DNA of 64,000 nucleotides. It comes from Mercurialis annua. Lineage: Eukaryota > Streptophyta > Magnoliopsida > Malpighiales > Euphorbiaceae. Of the stretch, positions 1 to 11,389 are shown piece by piece. The DNA is taken from the NCBI RefSeq assembly GCF_937616625.2, contig NC_065576.1, forward strand, positions 49,286,128-49,350,127. Reading direction: 5' to 3'. Numbering within the stretch: the first letter of the stretch is position 1; the number at the start of each line of letters is the position of its first letter. Below the pieces are notes generated by a model that saw only the letters and a list, made by a program, of their open reading frames with translations, was not told where the DNA came from and ran no database searches. The position numbers and the translations under genes were made by a program.

Positions 1-1690
1 AACTACGTAATGAACGTGTTCCTTCTTCCTCTTGACCTTTGTGGTGAGCTCGAACGTATGATGAATGCATTTTGGTGGGGTAGAAGTCGAGAAGATAAAA
101 AGGGCATTTGTTGGGCGAGTTGGGACAAACTTTGTGTTCCCAAACAATATGGGGGTATAGGTTCTAAGAAAGTGCACTCCTTCAATTTAGCTATGTTGGC
201 GCGAAAAGCTTGGAGACTTATCACCAACAATACCGCGTTGATGAGTAGAGTATTCAAAGCTAGATATTTTCCGAATACTGATTTTTTTGAATGCTAGTTT
301 GGGTTCTAATCCTAGCTTCGTGTGGCGTAGTATTTATGCAACTCAGACTGGAATGAGAAAAGGAGCTCGAGTCCGTGTTGGGGATGGGAGAAGTTCATTG
401 ATTTGGAAGACTCCTTGGTTGTTGAACAAGGATTCGGGGCAGGTTACTTCTGGTCAGAATTCAGCAGGTGATGAGTGTCGGGTTTGGCAGCTCTTTAGGG
501 AAGGAAGGAAGCAATGGGATCTGGATATTATTCAGGATTTGTTTGCTGCTTCTGATCAGGCCCATATCCTCTATGTGCCTCTTAGTGTTAGAGATATCCC
601 TGATAGTTGGATTTGGATCTTTGAACCGAAATGTCGCTTCTCTGTCAAGAGTTTCTATCGCTGTATTCAAGGAGAGTTTGAGGTGGGTGCGAGCAGTTTT
701 AAATGGTGGAATAGGGTTTGGAGTCTCAATGTTCCCATGCACGTAAGAAATTTCATGTGGCGTCTTATTTCGGGCTATCTCCCTACTATTGTTAATTTGC
801 GTAGGAAGCATGTTTTCATTAATGCTCAATGTCCGGTGTGTGGTAATGGAGACGAAGATGCTCTTCATATTTTTGTAACCTGTTCAGCTGCTATTAGCTG
901 TTGGTCGGGGGTTCAAGTTAACTTTGGTCAAGGGCAGTTTCAGCAGGTAAGGGATTGGTGCAGCGCCTGGCTCGAAAATTTAAAGAAGGAGGAGTGTGAT
1001 CTTGTGGCTATGGTCTGTTGGGAGTTATGGATCAACAGAAATAATGCGGTGTGGAATCAGAAAACCAGCAACGCAGATGTCGTCGTCAATTCAGCTTCGT
1101 CTCGTCTCTTGGTTTGGCAGGCAGCCAGAGGGAAGCACAAAGAGTTAAACGACCGGGTCATTGGCGAGCAAGATGGGTTAGCGATGTGGAGAAGTCCGAA
1201 GGCTGGTTACTTAAAGGTTAACGTCGATGCGGCTATCTTCAAAGCTGAGAGCAGAGCTTCCGCAGGCATTATTGTTCGGAATGAGTTTGGTCATGTCGTG
1301 AAAGCCAGGCAAGTGGGGTTTACAGGCAACTATGATCCAAGAACGGCGGAGCTTATTGGCATCCGGGAGGCTTTGTCATGGCTCAAGGGCAGTGATAAGC
1401 TTATCATCGAGTCGGATGCTATGGAGGTGATTCTTGATATTCGGAGTTCGGAGATAGTAGCGGAGGATATGCTAGTGGGTGATTGTATTATGTTGGCGAA
1501 ACAGTTTCTTAATTTGTCTTTTGTTTTTGTAAGGCGATCTGCGAATCAGGCTGCGCATCTGTTAGCGCGTAATGTCGGTTCCTTGTCAGGTCATCGGGAC
1601 TGGTTTTCGAACTTTCCTGAATATCTTACTCCTGTAACTGTTTCGATTATCTCTTAATGAAGAGTTCCGTTGATTTTCAAAAAAAAAAAA
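1..1690 (+). mobile_element. 3' end of a LINE (non-LTR retrotransposon) with poly-A tail
   Basis: The segment holds the C-terminal part of a plant LINE ORF2 followed directly by a run of 12 A (1679-1690), the usual 3' end of a LINE. The endonuclease and the catalytic part of the reverse transcriptase would lie left of the window. No target-site duplication can be tested because the 5' end is missing. The coding part is more GC-rich than the flanks, which suggests a fairly young insertion. Identification rests on the zf-RVT and RNase H-like domains described in the next entry. Confidence 0.85.
10..1657 (+). pseudogene. LINE ORF2 C-terminus (RT thumb, zf-RVT, RNase H-like), frameshifted
   Basis: This encodes the end of a LINE polyprotein. 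The first part (10-297) carries the conserved block after the reverse transcriptase, with FWWG, WDKLC and GGIG motifs. A T7 run at 282-288 shifts the frame: the expected reading continues as NASLGSNPSFVWRSI in the frame open from 287 to 1657, so a one-base slip in the T-run is the likely break. After this come a zf-RVT domain (FSVKSFYRCI, then CPVCGNGDEDALHIFVTC with its Cys/His ligands, about 808-880) and an RVT_3 RNase H-like domain with VNVDAA, RTAELIGIREAL and IIESDAMEV carrying the acidic residues (about 1215-1600). The stop is TAA at 1655-1657. It is not a host gene. Confidence 0.85.
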
Positions 1691-3836
1691 TACAAACATC
1701 ATTACTTAAATATTATGGCATTAACAATTATACATCAATATATAAGTTTGGTTAAATTGATAATTGAACCAAGCATCAATTTAATCAATTGAATCACAAA
1801 TTGATGATCATATCAATTTATCTACTGATTCGACTTTTAAAAAACTAGTGATCAATAGCTGTCGATCGCTATAATAGCATTTAGTTCGGGCAATTGTTTG
1901 ACAATTCCAAAATAAAAGTTAGAATTTGTAGCAAAACGAGAGTTAGATAAAAGTTAAGTCGAATGTTAAGTTCGAACTATCAAAAAATCAGGAAGAAATT
2001 AAAAATTAAATCGGGGCAGAGACGATTCCGGTTCAGCTGCTGGTTTGCATCGAATTTTGCTAGCCGGGAAAAAACCGGCGGTTGGCTAAAAATGAATAGA
2101 AGCGCGTGAGGAATATAGGGAGATGAGAATAGGGTGGTGAAACGCACATGCGCTATAATTGGCGCCTGTCCCTGCCAACTCACCCAACCGCCCCTCTTTT
2201 CCTCTCTTTATCTAAGTTGACTTGCCTGCCTCATCCTGCCCAATCCCTACTCTGTATTCTGCCACAATATTAATATGTCATTTTATAAATTTAATAATTA
2301 TTAAAAAAAATCGATAATTTTTTTTTTTTAAAAAAAGAAATTTAATGTCATACCAACACTTAAAAATAGAAAAAGAATTCACACTATGACCTAGTTTTTA
2401 TTGTTTTATTATCTCTTACTATTTGATCTCTAAATTAATCCATAATTTAAATTTTTTATGTTAGAATATTAACATTAAGAATTATTTTAATAGTATAATT
2501 AGCTATTAAATAATTTAAGATCAAACTAAAATAATTATTAAACTCTTTACTTTCACATTATTAAATGTTCAATTCTATACAATTCATATAGAAAAATACA
2601 AGATTGAACAATTTGAGTTGAATTCATCACAAAGTGATAAAGATTGAAATACAATCACTCTGTTAATATGAAAAATTATGGCTTCCTTTACTTTCTTTTT
2701 GCACCAAAATTAAAATTTTGGATTATATTATAATTGATTTTCTAATTAGTAATAGTACTATCTTTTGTTGGATAAGTGTGTGTTTATTTGGTCTAGAACA
2801 TACATCAAGTGTATCGAAATCATGGAGTAATATCTATAATGTTATTGTCATTAGCCTTTGAGTCATCCGGTAGTAATTAATTTTAATTTTAACGTTCAAT
2901 TGTGAAATACACATCTTATAACACAAGAAATAAATAAGAGAATTCAGTCAAATAAAAACGAAATGAAAGAAACTCAGATTAAATTGAAAAAATTGTTCTT
3001 GTCACTTCTTTCTTATTATTATTTTCTTTTTTTTTAATAAAACTATTTATGTGGATGAGAATATAATGTTTTGGCAATTTGGCAATTCTATCAATACTTT
3101 TTATCAGTAGTTAAACTGCTCAAATGTTTTAAATTATAGTAATTTTTTTTGATAGTTTGTGTTCCAACTTAAAATTTATGTTATAATTAAAACACGGTAA
3201 AATCTATTTTCTTTTATTATTAACCTAAACTAATATGCATGGACGATTTCTACTATAAATACTTAAAATAATTATATTACATATTTAAGCCCATCATTGA
3301 TGGAATACTTTTTTAATATTAGAAAGAGTTAACTCAAACAGAATTGATAAAAAGAGAAATACAGTACTATAGATTATCGAACTTCTTTGTTTGTTGGGTT
3401 ATATTAAAATAAATTGAACTTTGAAATTCACAACGCAGTGAGAAAATCTTTTTTGAATTTGGTAGCAGCTTTATGGTGCAGGAAGCTTGGAAAAGTCTAA
3501 TAAAATAAAATTATTTGGCCCTCATCCCACCTAAATCAGTGTTTAAAATATGAACCAGACTAATCTAAAATTGATGGATCATCTGATTTAAATTTGGTCA
3601 AATTTAAAAATTTGAACGTAATTTTTTTAACCAATCTGGTCAAATTTTAAACCGCGCGATTAAATCAATAATAAAAAAAGTTATAAACTGTTTGTTCGGG
3701 CTAGAAAAATAACTTTCCGTTCATCTATAAAACGTGTATAATTGACCAACTTTAGTCATTATGGAGAGTAGTTGAGGCGGTGGGTTGCCTAATTTTGAGC
3801 AATAGAGCAATATTTTCGAGAGCAAAATATTACGAG
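1691..3836. other. AT-rich intergenic stretch, no gene seen
   Basis: The DNA is mostly A/T with homopolymer runs. No open frame resembles a known protein, and the short frames present have no family features. A GC-richer patch at about 2010-2260 has no recognisable coding sense. It is probably old transposon debris and spacer. Confidence 0.6.
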
Positions 3837-4444
3837 GCTCTCCCAATTTTAAGCATAATTTACAATTTAACATTTTTTATTTAAGAATTGAACTAAATGG
3901 ACTCTCACTTTTCATTATTTAATTGATTAGGAGGTTTTGTTATTTTTGTGCAATTTTTCTTTAAATATGAATAAAAGACAAAGATTCCAATACCCTAGAC
4001 GATGTCGTTTTATGAAGCAAAAAAAGATTAAAAAAATAAATAAACATCTGATAAGGAGGTTGGTTCGCCTGAGAGGAATCCAGGCAAGTCTCAAGCCGTC
4101 TCGCACGCTCATAATGTCTGTAAACTGAGACGGGGAGGTGGTGGAAGGACAGCAACGGTGGCAAGGTGGTGGTCAGCAAAAAAGAAATGAGAAGTGATGG
4201 AAAGGAAGATAAAAGGAAAAACAATTTTATTAGTTTCTGATTTTTATTTAAATTTTAATACAATTTAAGAGTATTTCGGGTTTAAATTTTTGTTTAAGTT
4301 TTGACTAATTTTTTTCTTTGACTGTGTAATTAAACGGAATTTAACAGAAGCTCTTAATGGTTAATAGAATTGAAAGTGAGGTGCTATTTTGTTTAATTTT
4401 CAAATAATGGATATTAAATTGTAAATCATGATATATGTGGAGAG
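3837..4444. mobile_element. MULE-like inverted-repeat element (about 608 bp)
   Basis: The ends are long imperfect inverted repeats. Reading inward from 3837 and, on the other strand, from 4444, both begin CTCTCC, share TTTACAATTTAA, and then diverge slowly for about 90 bases through CTCACTTT. The flanks (tattacgag and tattagaat) match only in part, so the target duplication is weak. The interior contains a GC-richer block (about 4060-4180) unlike the ends, possibly captured DNA, but I do not recognise it. There is no transposase. Confidence 0.55.
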
Positions 4445-4949
4445 TATTAGAATAATTTGTTATATTTGTGATCATATTCGGAAGATAATTATTTGTGTTT
4501 GTATGAGAATAATTAATTCCACGATTTAATAGAAAATTGTCCGGTAATAATAAAATAATTTTTTGTTATGTCTAATGTTGATTGTGTCGGCATGTTTAGT
4601 GATTTCCATTATGGTTCTCGTAAAGAAGATAATTTTTTTAAGAAAAGAATATAAAATGTGTTATGTATAAAATTATAAATGTGGATGTGGGCTTTGAGAG
4701 AGAGAATGGTAATTTTCTAGTGTAATTATTTGGCACTATACGCAACTTGCTAGTATAATTGTTTGAATTTCGCAACAATTGATGTTAGAATTAAGGTTCT
4801 ATTTTTGGCGTATGAGTTAGCTATTAATAGAAGTTGATGCATAAATATCAAAACACAAAAGTTTTTCCATATTGGTAAGTTCTTCTTCGGACAAAACGGC
4901 TATGTCAAATGTAAAAAATTGCGTGGAGATTATTTTTATGGTAAATGAC

Positions 4950-5550
4950 CTTTTGGAATGTGGCAAAGTAAGTTTTTAGAAGCTCTATTTTAGCAAGATC
5001 TAAATATCGCTATTTAAAAAGAGAAACCAAAAGGTGTTGAAGAGAAAAAAATGGAATTACATCAATTGTTTAGCACGTGGTATAATTTGATACTGCCTTT
5101 CCAGAGAGAAGTATCATTTCTCAAATAAAACATACGCAGGTAGATTGTGGAAAGTATTGTAGAAAAATTCATGAAAAAGAACAGTCGATTTTGTTTTGAT
5201 ATATGCATTTCTCTAATACTAATATAAATGAGCATATCACAAATTTTCATTGATTAGTAGCCAATTTGTTTAATTTTCATGTGACGTTTGATGATGAAGA
5301 TTTGGCTTTAAAATTGGTGTGTCTTTTAGAGAAGTTTGAATTATGTAGCTATGAATGTAAAAGAAAAAATAAAAAAAATGCTACTAATCCACCCGAAGCT
5401 TTTGTTGCTAAGCCAAATAATTGAAAAAAAGAGAGATCAAAATTCCAATCAAAAAAAGATGAATGTGTGTTTAAAGAAGTATCAGGGTCGACATTTCTTG
5501 TGAAGCAGCGGCAGAGGACAATCTTTATGGATTGAACGGAGAAGCAGATG
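4950..5550 (+). pseudogene. Decayed copia-type gag remnant
   Basis: Translating the + strand with several frame breaks gives a run resembling the UBN2-type gag of Ty1-copia elements. The clearest part, at about 5230-5350, reads like EHITNFH, a stop, then LVANLFNF and FDDEDLALKLVCLLEKFE. Copia gags typically read EHLNEFNKLV...LEEEDKALLLLSSLP in this region. A Lys/Asn-rich linker follows, as is usual before the zinc knuckle. No LTRs, protease or polymerase were found nearby. The match is by eye and could be wrong. Confidence 0.4.
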
Positions 5551-5890
5551 CCAACTGTGTTTAGATTATGGTTAACTCATTTCTTAAATTAGGTTTAATT
5601 AAGGTTTAATTAATTCTAATTAGAATTTAATAAATTAGAGTCAATCATGATTAATTAAGATTACTTAAGTGAAATTTAGAGTTAATTATTGCTAAATTCA
5701 AAAGAGAATTACTATATGTGACTACTTTCACATTTGTACCTTTTTCAATTTAATCATGCTTTGTACATGTTATCATATAAAACCATCTTCTTTTTAAAAA
5801 AATTAAATAGTTTAAAATTCGGCGAATTCAAGTCGAGCAAACAGAAAATGATGTGGCATAACACATCAAGAAGACTTACTCACTTTGACC

Positions 5891-6427
5891 TAGAGGTGAC
5901 CATGGGCTGGGTCAGCTTGTGAACCGGCCCGGTCAAACCCGGAACCGGACTAAAACCGGCCCGAAACCGTACAAAGAGCGGTTCCAGGCCGGTTCCATAT
6001 TTGTTCAACCGTGAACCGGCGGTTTCGGGTCGGAACCGGTTCAAGAATCGAACCCGTTGATAAAAAATTTATTATTTTATATTTAAAATATATATTATAT
6101 CTTTATTATATAATTTATTTATTTTTGCAATAAAATATATGTTATATTTATTTTAGTTAATTTTTTTGATAATATTTTAATTTTTTTAAAAAAAAGAATC
6201 TTTATTTTCTTGTAATACTATCTCCGTGAGTTATTTTATTATTAAATTACATTTTTTAGTAATTAAATTTTATTTTTATTTTTAATTTTTTAAACCGTCC
6301 TAAACCGGAACCGGAACCGTCATGGAACCGTCTCTTAGGCGGTTCCGGGCCGGTTCCACTTTTTCTTGAACCGCGACCCGGCGTTTCCGAACCGGAACCG
6401 CCGGGTTATGAACCGTGGCCACCTCTA
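5891..6427. mobile_element. Non-autonomous hAT element (MITE), 537 bp
   Basis: The terminal inverted repeats are TAGAGGTGACCATGG on the left and TAGAGGTGGCCACGG on the right (reverse complement), flanked by a perfect 8-bp target duplication CTTTGACC at 5883-5890 and 6428-6435. Eight-base duplications and TAGAGGTGGC-type ends are typical of plant hAT MITEs. Both subterminal regions (about 130 bp each) are packed with GAACCGG/CCGGTTC repeats in opposite orientation, presumably transposase-binding sites, around an AT-rich core with no coding capacity. Confidence 0.93.
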
Positions 6428-6564
6428 CTTTGACCTTACTTCAGGGTCTTTTTAGTAATTATTCCAAGAAAAATCATATTATTCGGGTCGAAACACTTTT
6501 TAGATCAATTTAGTTTGTGGCCCGATCTGGATTGATGCTCTTCGGGCCAGATCAACATTTATAA

Positions 6565-8636
6565 GAGAGATTTACGTATTTACCTAAAAAAAGAAAATAA
6601 TTTGAATTTCTACCTCAATAAGGAAAAGTCAACAAAAATACTCCATGATTTAGCCATTCTAATGTTTTTACTCTCCGTGTCCAATTTATTAGAATTTTAC
6701 TCTACCTATATAATAAACTTCTCTGACACACTATATCTCTTTCTCACTCTCTTTCTCTCTTTCTCTCTCTCTCCACATACCTTACATATCTGACGTTTCT
6801 TTTTCTTTTTCAAACTTTTGTTTTATTTACTTGTTCCAAACTTTTTTCAAACTTTTATAAATTAGATACTCTTTATTTCTGCATACTTTAACATGCCTAT
6901 TATAAATTACCAATAAATAAAACATTTTCTTTTCATTTATTTCATTTATTTCTGTATTATTAAATATTTTATAATTAAAAAATATATAGTACTATTTAAA
7001 TATTTTATTATATTAATAGTATATTCAAAAATTGTATGAACTAAATAAAAAATCACAGTATCACATTATCATATGATTATCACTGTATCACTTTATCATA
7101 TAATTATCACAGTTTCATTTTAGCATGTAATTATCAGTGTATCATTTGCATTGTCATCTGCTTATCATATATAGCAGATTATTATGTGATGATACTGGTG
7201 GATAATATAAGACAAAATCACATTATCACCTTATCATATGATTATCACTATATCACATTATCATATGATTATCATAGCTTCAACTTAGCATGTAATTATC
7301 AGTGTATGATATTGCATTGACATATTATTATCATATCATTATCAGTATCGTATATAGCAGATTATTATATGATAATGTGATGATAATGCTGGATAATATT
7401 AGACAAAATCATATTATCATATGATTATCACAGTATTACATTATCATATGATTATCACAGTTTCACCTTATCATATAATTATCAATGTATCATATTGCAT
7501 TGTCATTTTATTATCATGCTATTGTGAGTATCGTATGTAGCAGAATATTATCATCTCGTTATCATAATTTTTCTGTATTTTCTTTTCATGCAGGTATCAT
7601 ATTATCATACTATTATCATTTCATTATCAATAAAAACCTTATCATAGTATTATCTTCACATTATCATCTCGTTATCATAACTTTTATGTATTGTTTTCCA
7701 TATAGGTATCATATTATCATACTATTATTATAACTTTATTATTTAATTATCATCTGGTTATCACCGGTATCATGAATTTTTTATAATTATATTTTCACGT
7801 ACATTATCATCCAATTATCATAACCTTATCAAACTTCAATATCATCTAGTTATCATACTGCATTGTTATATGATAATATAGCGATAACAACATGATAATC
7901 AGAGGCTGTTTTATTCCTTCACTGTTATGATAACGAAATGATAATATAGTGATAATAACATGATAATCAGAGACTGTTTTTAATAAAAAAAAAATTAATT
8001 TTCTCTGCAGTGTTGTGTTATGATACTTACATGATAATGCAGTGATGATACTCATATGATAATCAGAAGCTGTTTTTTTTTTTTTGCAGAAAATTTATTT
8101 TTGTGCATAAAATCGTTTTTAATGCAAATTTTTAGATCTAAAAATAAGAAAATTCAAGAGTAATTTATTAGATCTGAAAATTAAAATAAATCGTATTAAA
8201 AAATTGCCAAAATTAAATATAAAAAACGGGAAGCAACGAAAGAACGGCGGCGGAGCGATGAAAGAACGGCGGAGGAGCAATGAAGAAACGGCGGCGGAGT
8301 AAAAAAAATAAAATAAAGAAAGAAACATAAAGAAGAAGAAAAAAGAACCAGAGAATAAGAAGATGAAGAAGAAGAAAAAGAGAAGGAGGAGAAGGAGAGA
8401 GGAGAGAGGAAAGGAGAGAGAAATATTAAAAAAAATGACAGCTGTAACATAATTAGAGTAAGGAAAATATATTTAGAGTAAAAAATTAATAAATAGTAGG
8501 TATAATTATAATATAAACATGTTTTATAGTAAAAGAATAAAAACATTAAAATAGTGAGGTATTTTCTCTATCTTTTCTTTAATGAGATAGGAAGTCAAAT
8601 TATTTTCAAAAGTAGAGTATTTATCCTAATTTTCTC
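6565..8636. mobile_element. Non-autonomous Mutator-like element (MULE), 2072 bp, with internal repeat array
   Basis: A perfect 9-bp target duplication CATTTATAA (6556-6564 and 8637-8645) flanks the element; nine bases is the Mutator signature. The ends are long imperfect inverted repeats of at least about 110 bp. Both arms, read inward, pass through GAAAATAATTTGA and then AATGTTTTTA. Inside them lie a CT-rich arm (about 6725-6785) and a matching GA-rich arm (about 8330-8430), then a repeat array listed separately. No transposase is present. A patch at about 8220-8300 carries repeated AACGGCGGCGGAG-like units of unknown origin. Confidence 0.85.
7045..8070. repeat. ATTATCA/TGATAAT repeat array inside the MULE, inverted near 7860
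   Basis: About 1 kb is built from degenerate units such as TTATCATATGATTATCAC. Left of about 7860 the + strand carries ATTATCA; right of it the same word appears as TGATAAT, so the array is itself an inverted structure. A longer period of about 190 bp is visible on the left: GACAAAATCA recurs at about 7211 and 7402. On the right GATAATCAGA..CTGTTTT occurs three times (about 7895, 7960 and 8056). The spacing is too irregular and the units too degenerate for a CRISPR array, and the context is a plant transposon. Confidence 0.9.
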
Positions 8637-8859
8637 CATTTATAACCTATAATTAGCCCACAAAGCAATTGGGCTAAATGGGTCGTATTAGAAACCCAAT
8701 ATCAAGTCCACATTTCTTTCAGCTCCAGCTAAAACCCTCTGCAACATATTTCCCAACTAAAAAAAATTGAACCCATGATAGAAATTAGGGTTTATGAAGC
8801 CCTAGAAAATTTATTCAAATTCCATTAAAATTCCCAAATTCTAAACTGAAGATCCAAAA

Positions 8860-11010
8860 ATGGCGATGCCGCAACTGTTTGGGCGCACAAAGAATGTGGC
8901 AAAGAGGTCAAAGAAGTATGTAGAAGAAGCACTCTACTATAGGCTATTCAAAGAAGGAAGCAGTGAAGTTAGGGTTAAAGAGCAATTGAATCAGTTCTTA
9001 AAGAGCTCAAAGCGTGTTTACAAATGGGAAGTTGGTGATACTCTTAAAAAGCTCCGCGATCGCGGGCTTTATTACCCGGCTGTTAAGGTTTTTTTGCTTT
9101 TAAATCTCAATCTAAATCTTGTTTCCTTACATATCATTTTATTATTTGAACTGATAGAAGCTTATTCGATAATGTTTTAGTTCTAGTTTGGCGTATTATT
9201 GTGGAATTTTTAAATTTATGGAATTATTACTCATCGCTACACTTTGATTTTATATTGAAACGAAATGTGTTCAAATTTTATATACATTGTTTCCGGGTTT
9301 GCAATAGTAATCCTATATGCTATCGGTTTTTGTTAATCTCTTATTATGATTATCAAATCAGTGCATCCCCAGAGTCCCAGATAACTGTTCATTTAGTAAA
9401 ACAATTGGACTGCTCATTCATTTAGTAAAACAATTGGACTGCTCATAGCAGATGTTTTTCTTCACAAGGGGATATTTTGGGAATAAGTTATGTGCGCAAA
9501 TTGAAATCTGTAAATGAAGATGTCAGTTCATTTGCAGCGTGTCCATTGTATTCAAAATGCCTTTAAAATTTATTAATTTAAGATTGAACGAATGAAATTT
9601 TAGTAATTAGGAGTGTTTGTAACATGAAAATTGGCTAAGCAGAATTCGTGTTAACTTAGTTATTGCATTTTTTAGATTCTGTTTCGCTTTTCATACCCGC
9701 GTGCTTGTTACTTCTTAGCATGTTTTGCAAGTTCTAGATCAGTAACGTTTTGCAATTTTCAGCTGTCGGACTCTATGTCTAAGAGAGGAATGAATAAGAC
9801 AGTCAGTGATCAAGCTATCCATCTTGATCTAGTTGCTAAAGCCAGAGGTATTCCTGCTGCGGAAAGCTACTTTATAGATCTTCCTGAATCATCTAAGAAC
9901 CATCTAACGTATGGAGCGCTTTTCAATTGTTATTGCAATGAACTGATGACTGAAGAGGCTGAAGCTCTCATAGAGAAGATGAAAGAGCTTAACCTTGGTT
10001 TAACCTCCATGTCTTACAATAGTTTAATGACTCTATACACAAAAATAGGTCAGCCCGAAAAGGTTCCAGGAATTATACAAGAAATAAAGTCCAACAGTAT
10101 CATGCCAGATTCTTATACATACAATATCTGGATGAGGGCTTTAGCAGCCGTCAATGATATTTATGGCGTCGAAAGAGTAATTGATGAGATGAAGAGGGAT
10201 GGTAGAGTTGCTCCTGATTGGACAACATATAGCAATTTAGCCTCTATTTATGTTGATGCACAATTGTTTGAGAAGGCAGAAAAGGCGCTGAAAGAATTGG
10301 AGGAAATAAATGCTCATCGAGATCATTCTGCTTTCCAATTCCTAATTACTCTGTATGGTCGGATAGGGAACTTGCCTGAGGTCTATCGCATATGGCGTTC
10401 TTTGAGACTGGCATTTCCTAAAACTTCAAATATAAGCTATCTGAATATGATCCAAGTGCTGGTTAATTTGAAAGATTTATCTGGTGCAGAGAAATGTCTT
10501 AAAGAATGGGAATCCAAATGCTCAACTTATGATATTAGGATTGCAAATGTTCTCATTGGAGCTTATGCGAAAGACGGTTTGCTAGAAAAGGCAGAAGCGC
10601 TCAAGCAAAAGGCATGCGGTGGGAGAGGAGCTAAGCCTAATGCTAAAACCTGGGAAATATTTTCAGATTATCATTTTAAAAATGGAGATATCAAGTTAGC
10701 TACTGATTGTTTAGCCAAAGCGATATCTAAGGGTAGAGGGAATGGTCAGAAGTGGATTCCATCACCTGAGGTAGTGGCATCTTTCATGGAACATTTTGAG
10801 CAACAAAAAGATGTTGATGGAGCAGAAGGTTTTATTGAGATCTTGAAAAACGCTACAGATGATATAGGGGCAAATGTGTTCGAGTCACTGATAAGAACTT
10901 ATGCAGCTGCTGGAAGGACAAGCCAAGTGATGCGTCGCCGGCTGAAAATGGAGAATGTAGAGGTGAGCGAGGCTAGTCAGAAGCTGCTTGAAGTTATATG
11001 TGTGGAGTGA
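8860..11010 (+). CDS. P-class pentatricopeptide repeat protein (At1g60770-like), 491 aa, two exons
   Basis: Exon 1 is 8860-9087 and exon 2 is 9763-11010; the 675-base intron has GT (9088) and AG (9762), and the join is in phase (YYPAVK/LSDSM). The 491-residue product has the length I recall for Arabidopsis At1g60770 and matches its characteristic runs (LFGRTKNVAKRSKKY, WEVGDTLKKLRDRGLYYPA, PDWTTYSNLASIYVDA). P-class PPR proteins bind organellar RNA and act in its processing, stability or translation. The basic N-terminus fits organelle targeting, but the compartment is not proven by sequence. Degenerate 35-residue helical repeats span roughly residues 85-430, for example SMSYNSLMTLYTKIGQPEKV and DSYTYNIWMRALAAVNDIYG. 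No E or DYW extension is present. The start is the first ATG after several upstream in-frame stops. The gene appears intact. Confidence 0.93.
9388..9445. repeat. Two-copy 29-bp tandem repeat in the PPR intron
   Basis: The 29-bp unit beginning TTCATTTAGTAAAACAATTG (9388 and 9417) is present twice, head to tail and essentially identical, within the intron. It lies away from both splice sites, so no effect is expected. This is a simple local duplication. Confidence 0.85.
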
Positions 11011-11123
11011 GTTTCCATTCCTCTTTCATTTTTGTTGTTATGATTTCGAAGATATGGAAGCAATTTTACATAGTTTTCTAGCTTGCCGATTTTGATTCAA
11101 TAATGAAATGCTCCCATACCCCT

Positions 11124-11389
11124 TGAGCTTTGGCCTTGGATTGTTAGGATGAAGTTAAACTAAAGGAATACCATGAATGGTTAGGCCTTTTCAAACTAGC
11201 ATGGTTACAAATCCATGTATTTCTTACATGGAAATTATAGGTTTATGGCCTTTTTCTGAGCTTTGGCCTTGGATTGTTAGGATGAAGTTAAGCTAAAGGA
11301 ATACCATGAATGCTTAGGCCTTTTCAAACTAGCATGGCTACCAATCCATGCATATCTTTATGCATGGAAATTATAGGTTTATGACATTT
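11124..11389. repeat. 133-bp tandem duplication just downstream of the PPR gene
   Basis: Two head-to-tail copies start at TGAGCTTTGGCCTTGG (11124 and 11257), with a period of 133 bp and only scattered substitutions plus small indels. They lie 110-380 bases after the PPR stop codon, probably in or near its 3' untranslated region. There is no coding sense. Confidence 0.85.

Noticed and set aside
461..868. Minus-strand frame of 135 residues
   Set aside because: It is antisense to the zf-RVT part of the LINE and has no domain of its own.
7045..8070. Regular TTATCA repeats as a possible CRISPR-like or centromeric array
   Set aside because: The units are degenerate, the spacing is irregular and the orientation flips midway. 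The block lies inside a transposon with 9-bp target duplications in plant DNA.
8119..8546. Minus-strand Ser/Phe/Leu-rich frames resembling membrane proteins
   Set aside because: They are translations of the GA-rich tract and repeats inside the MULE; low complexity explains them.
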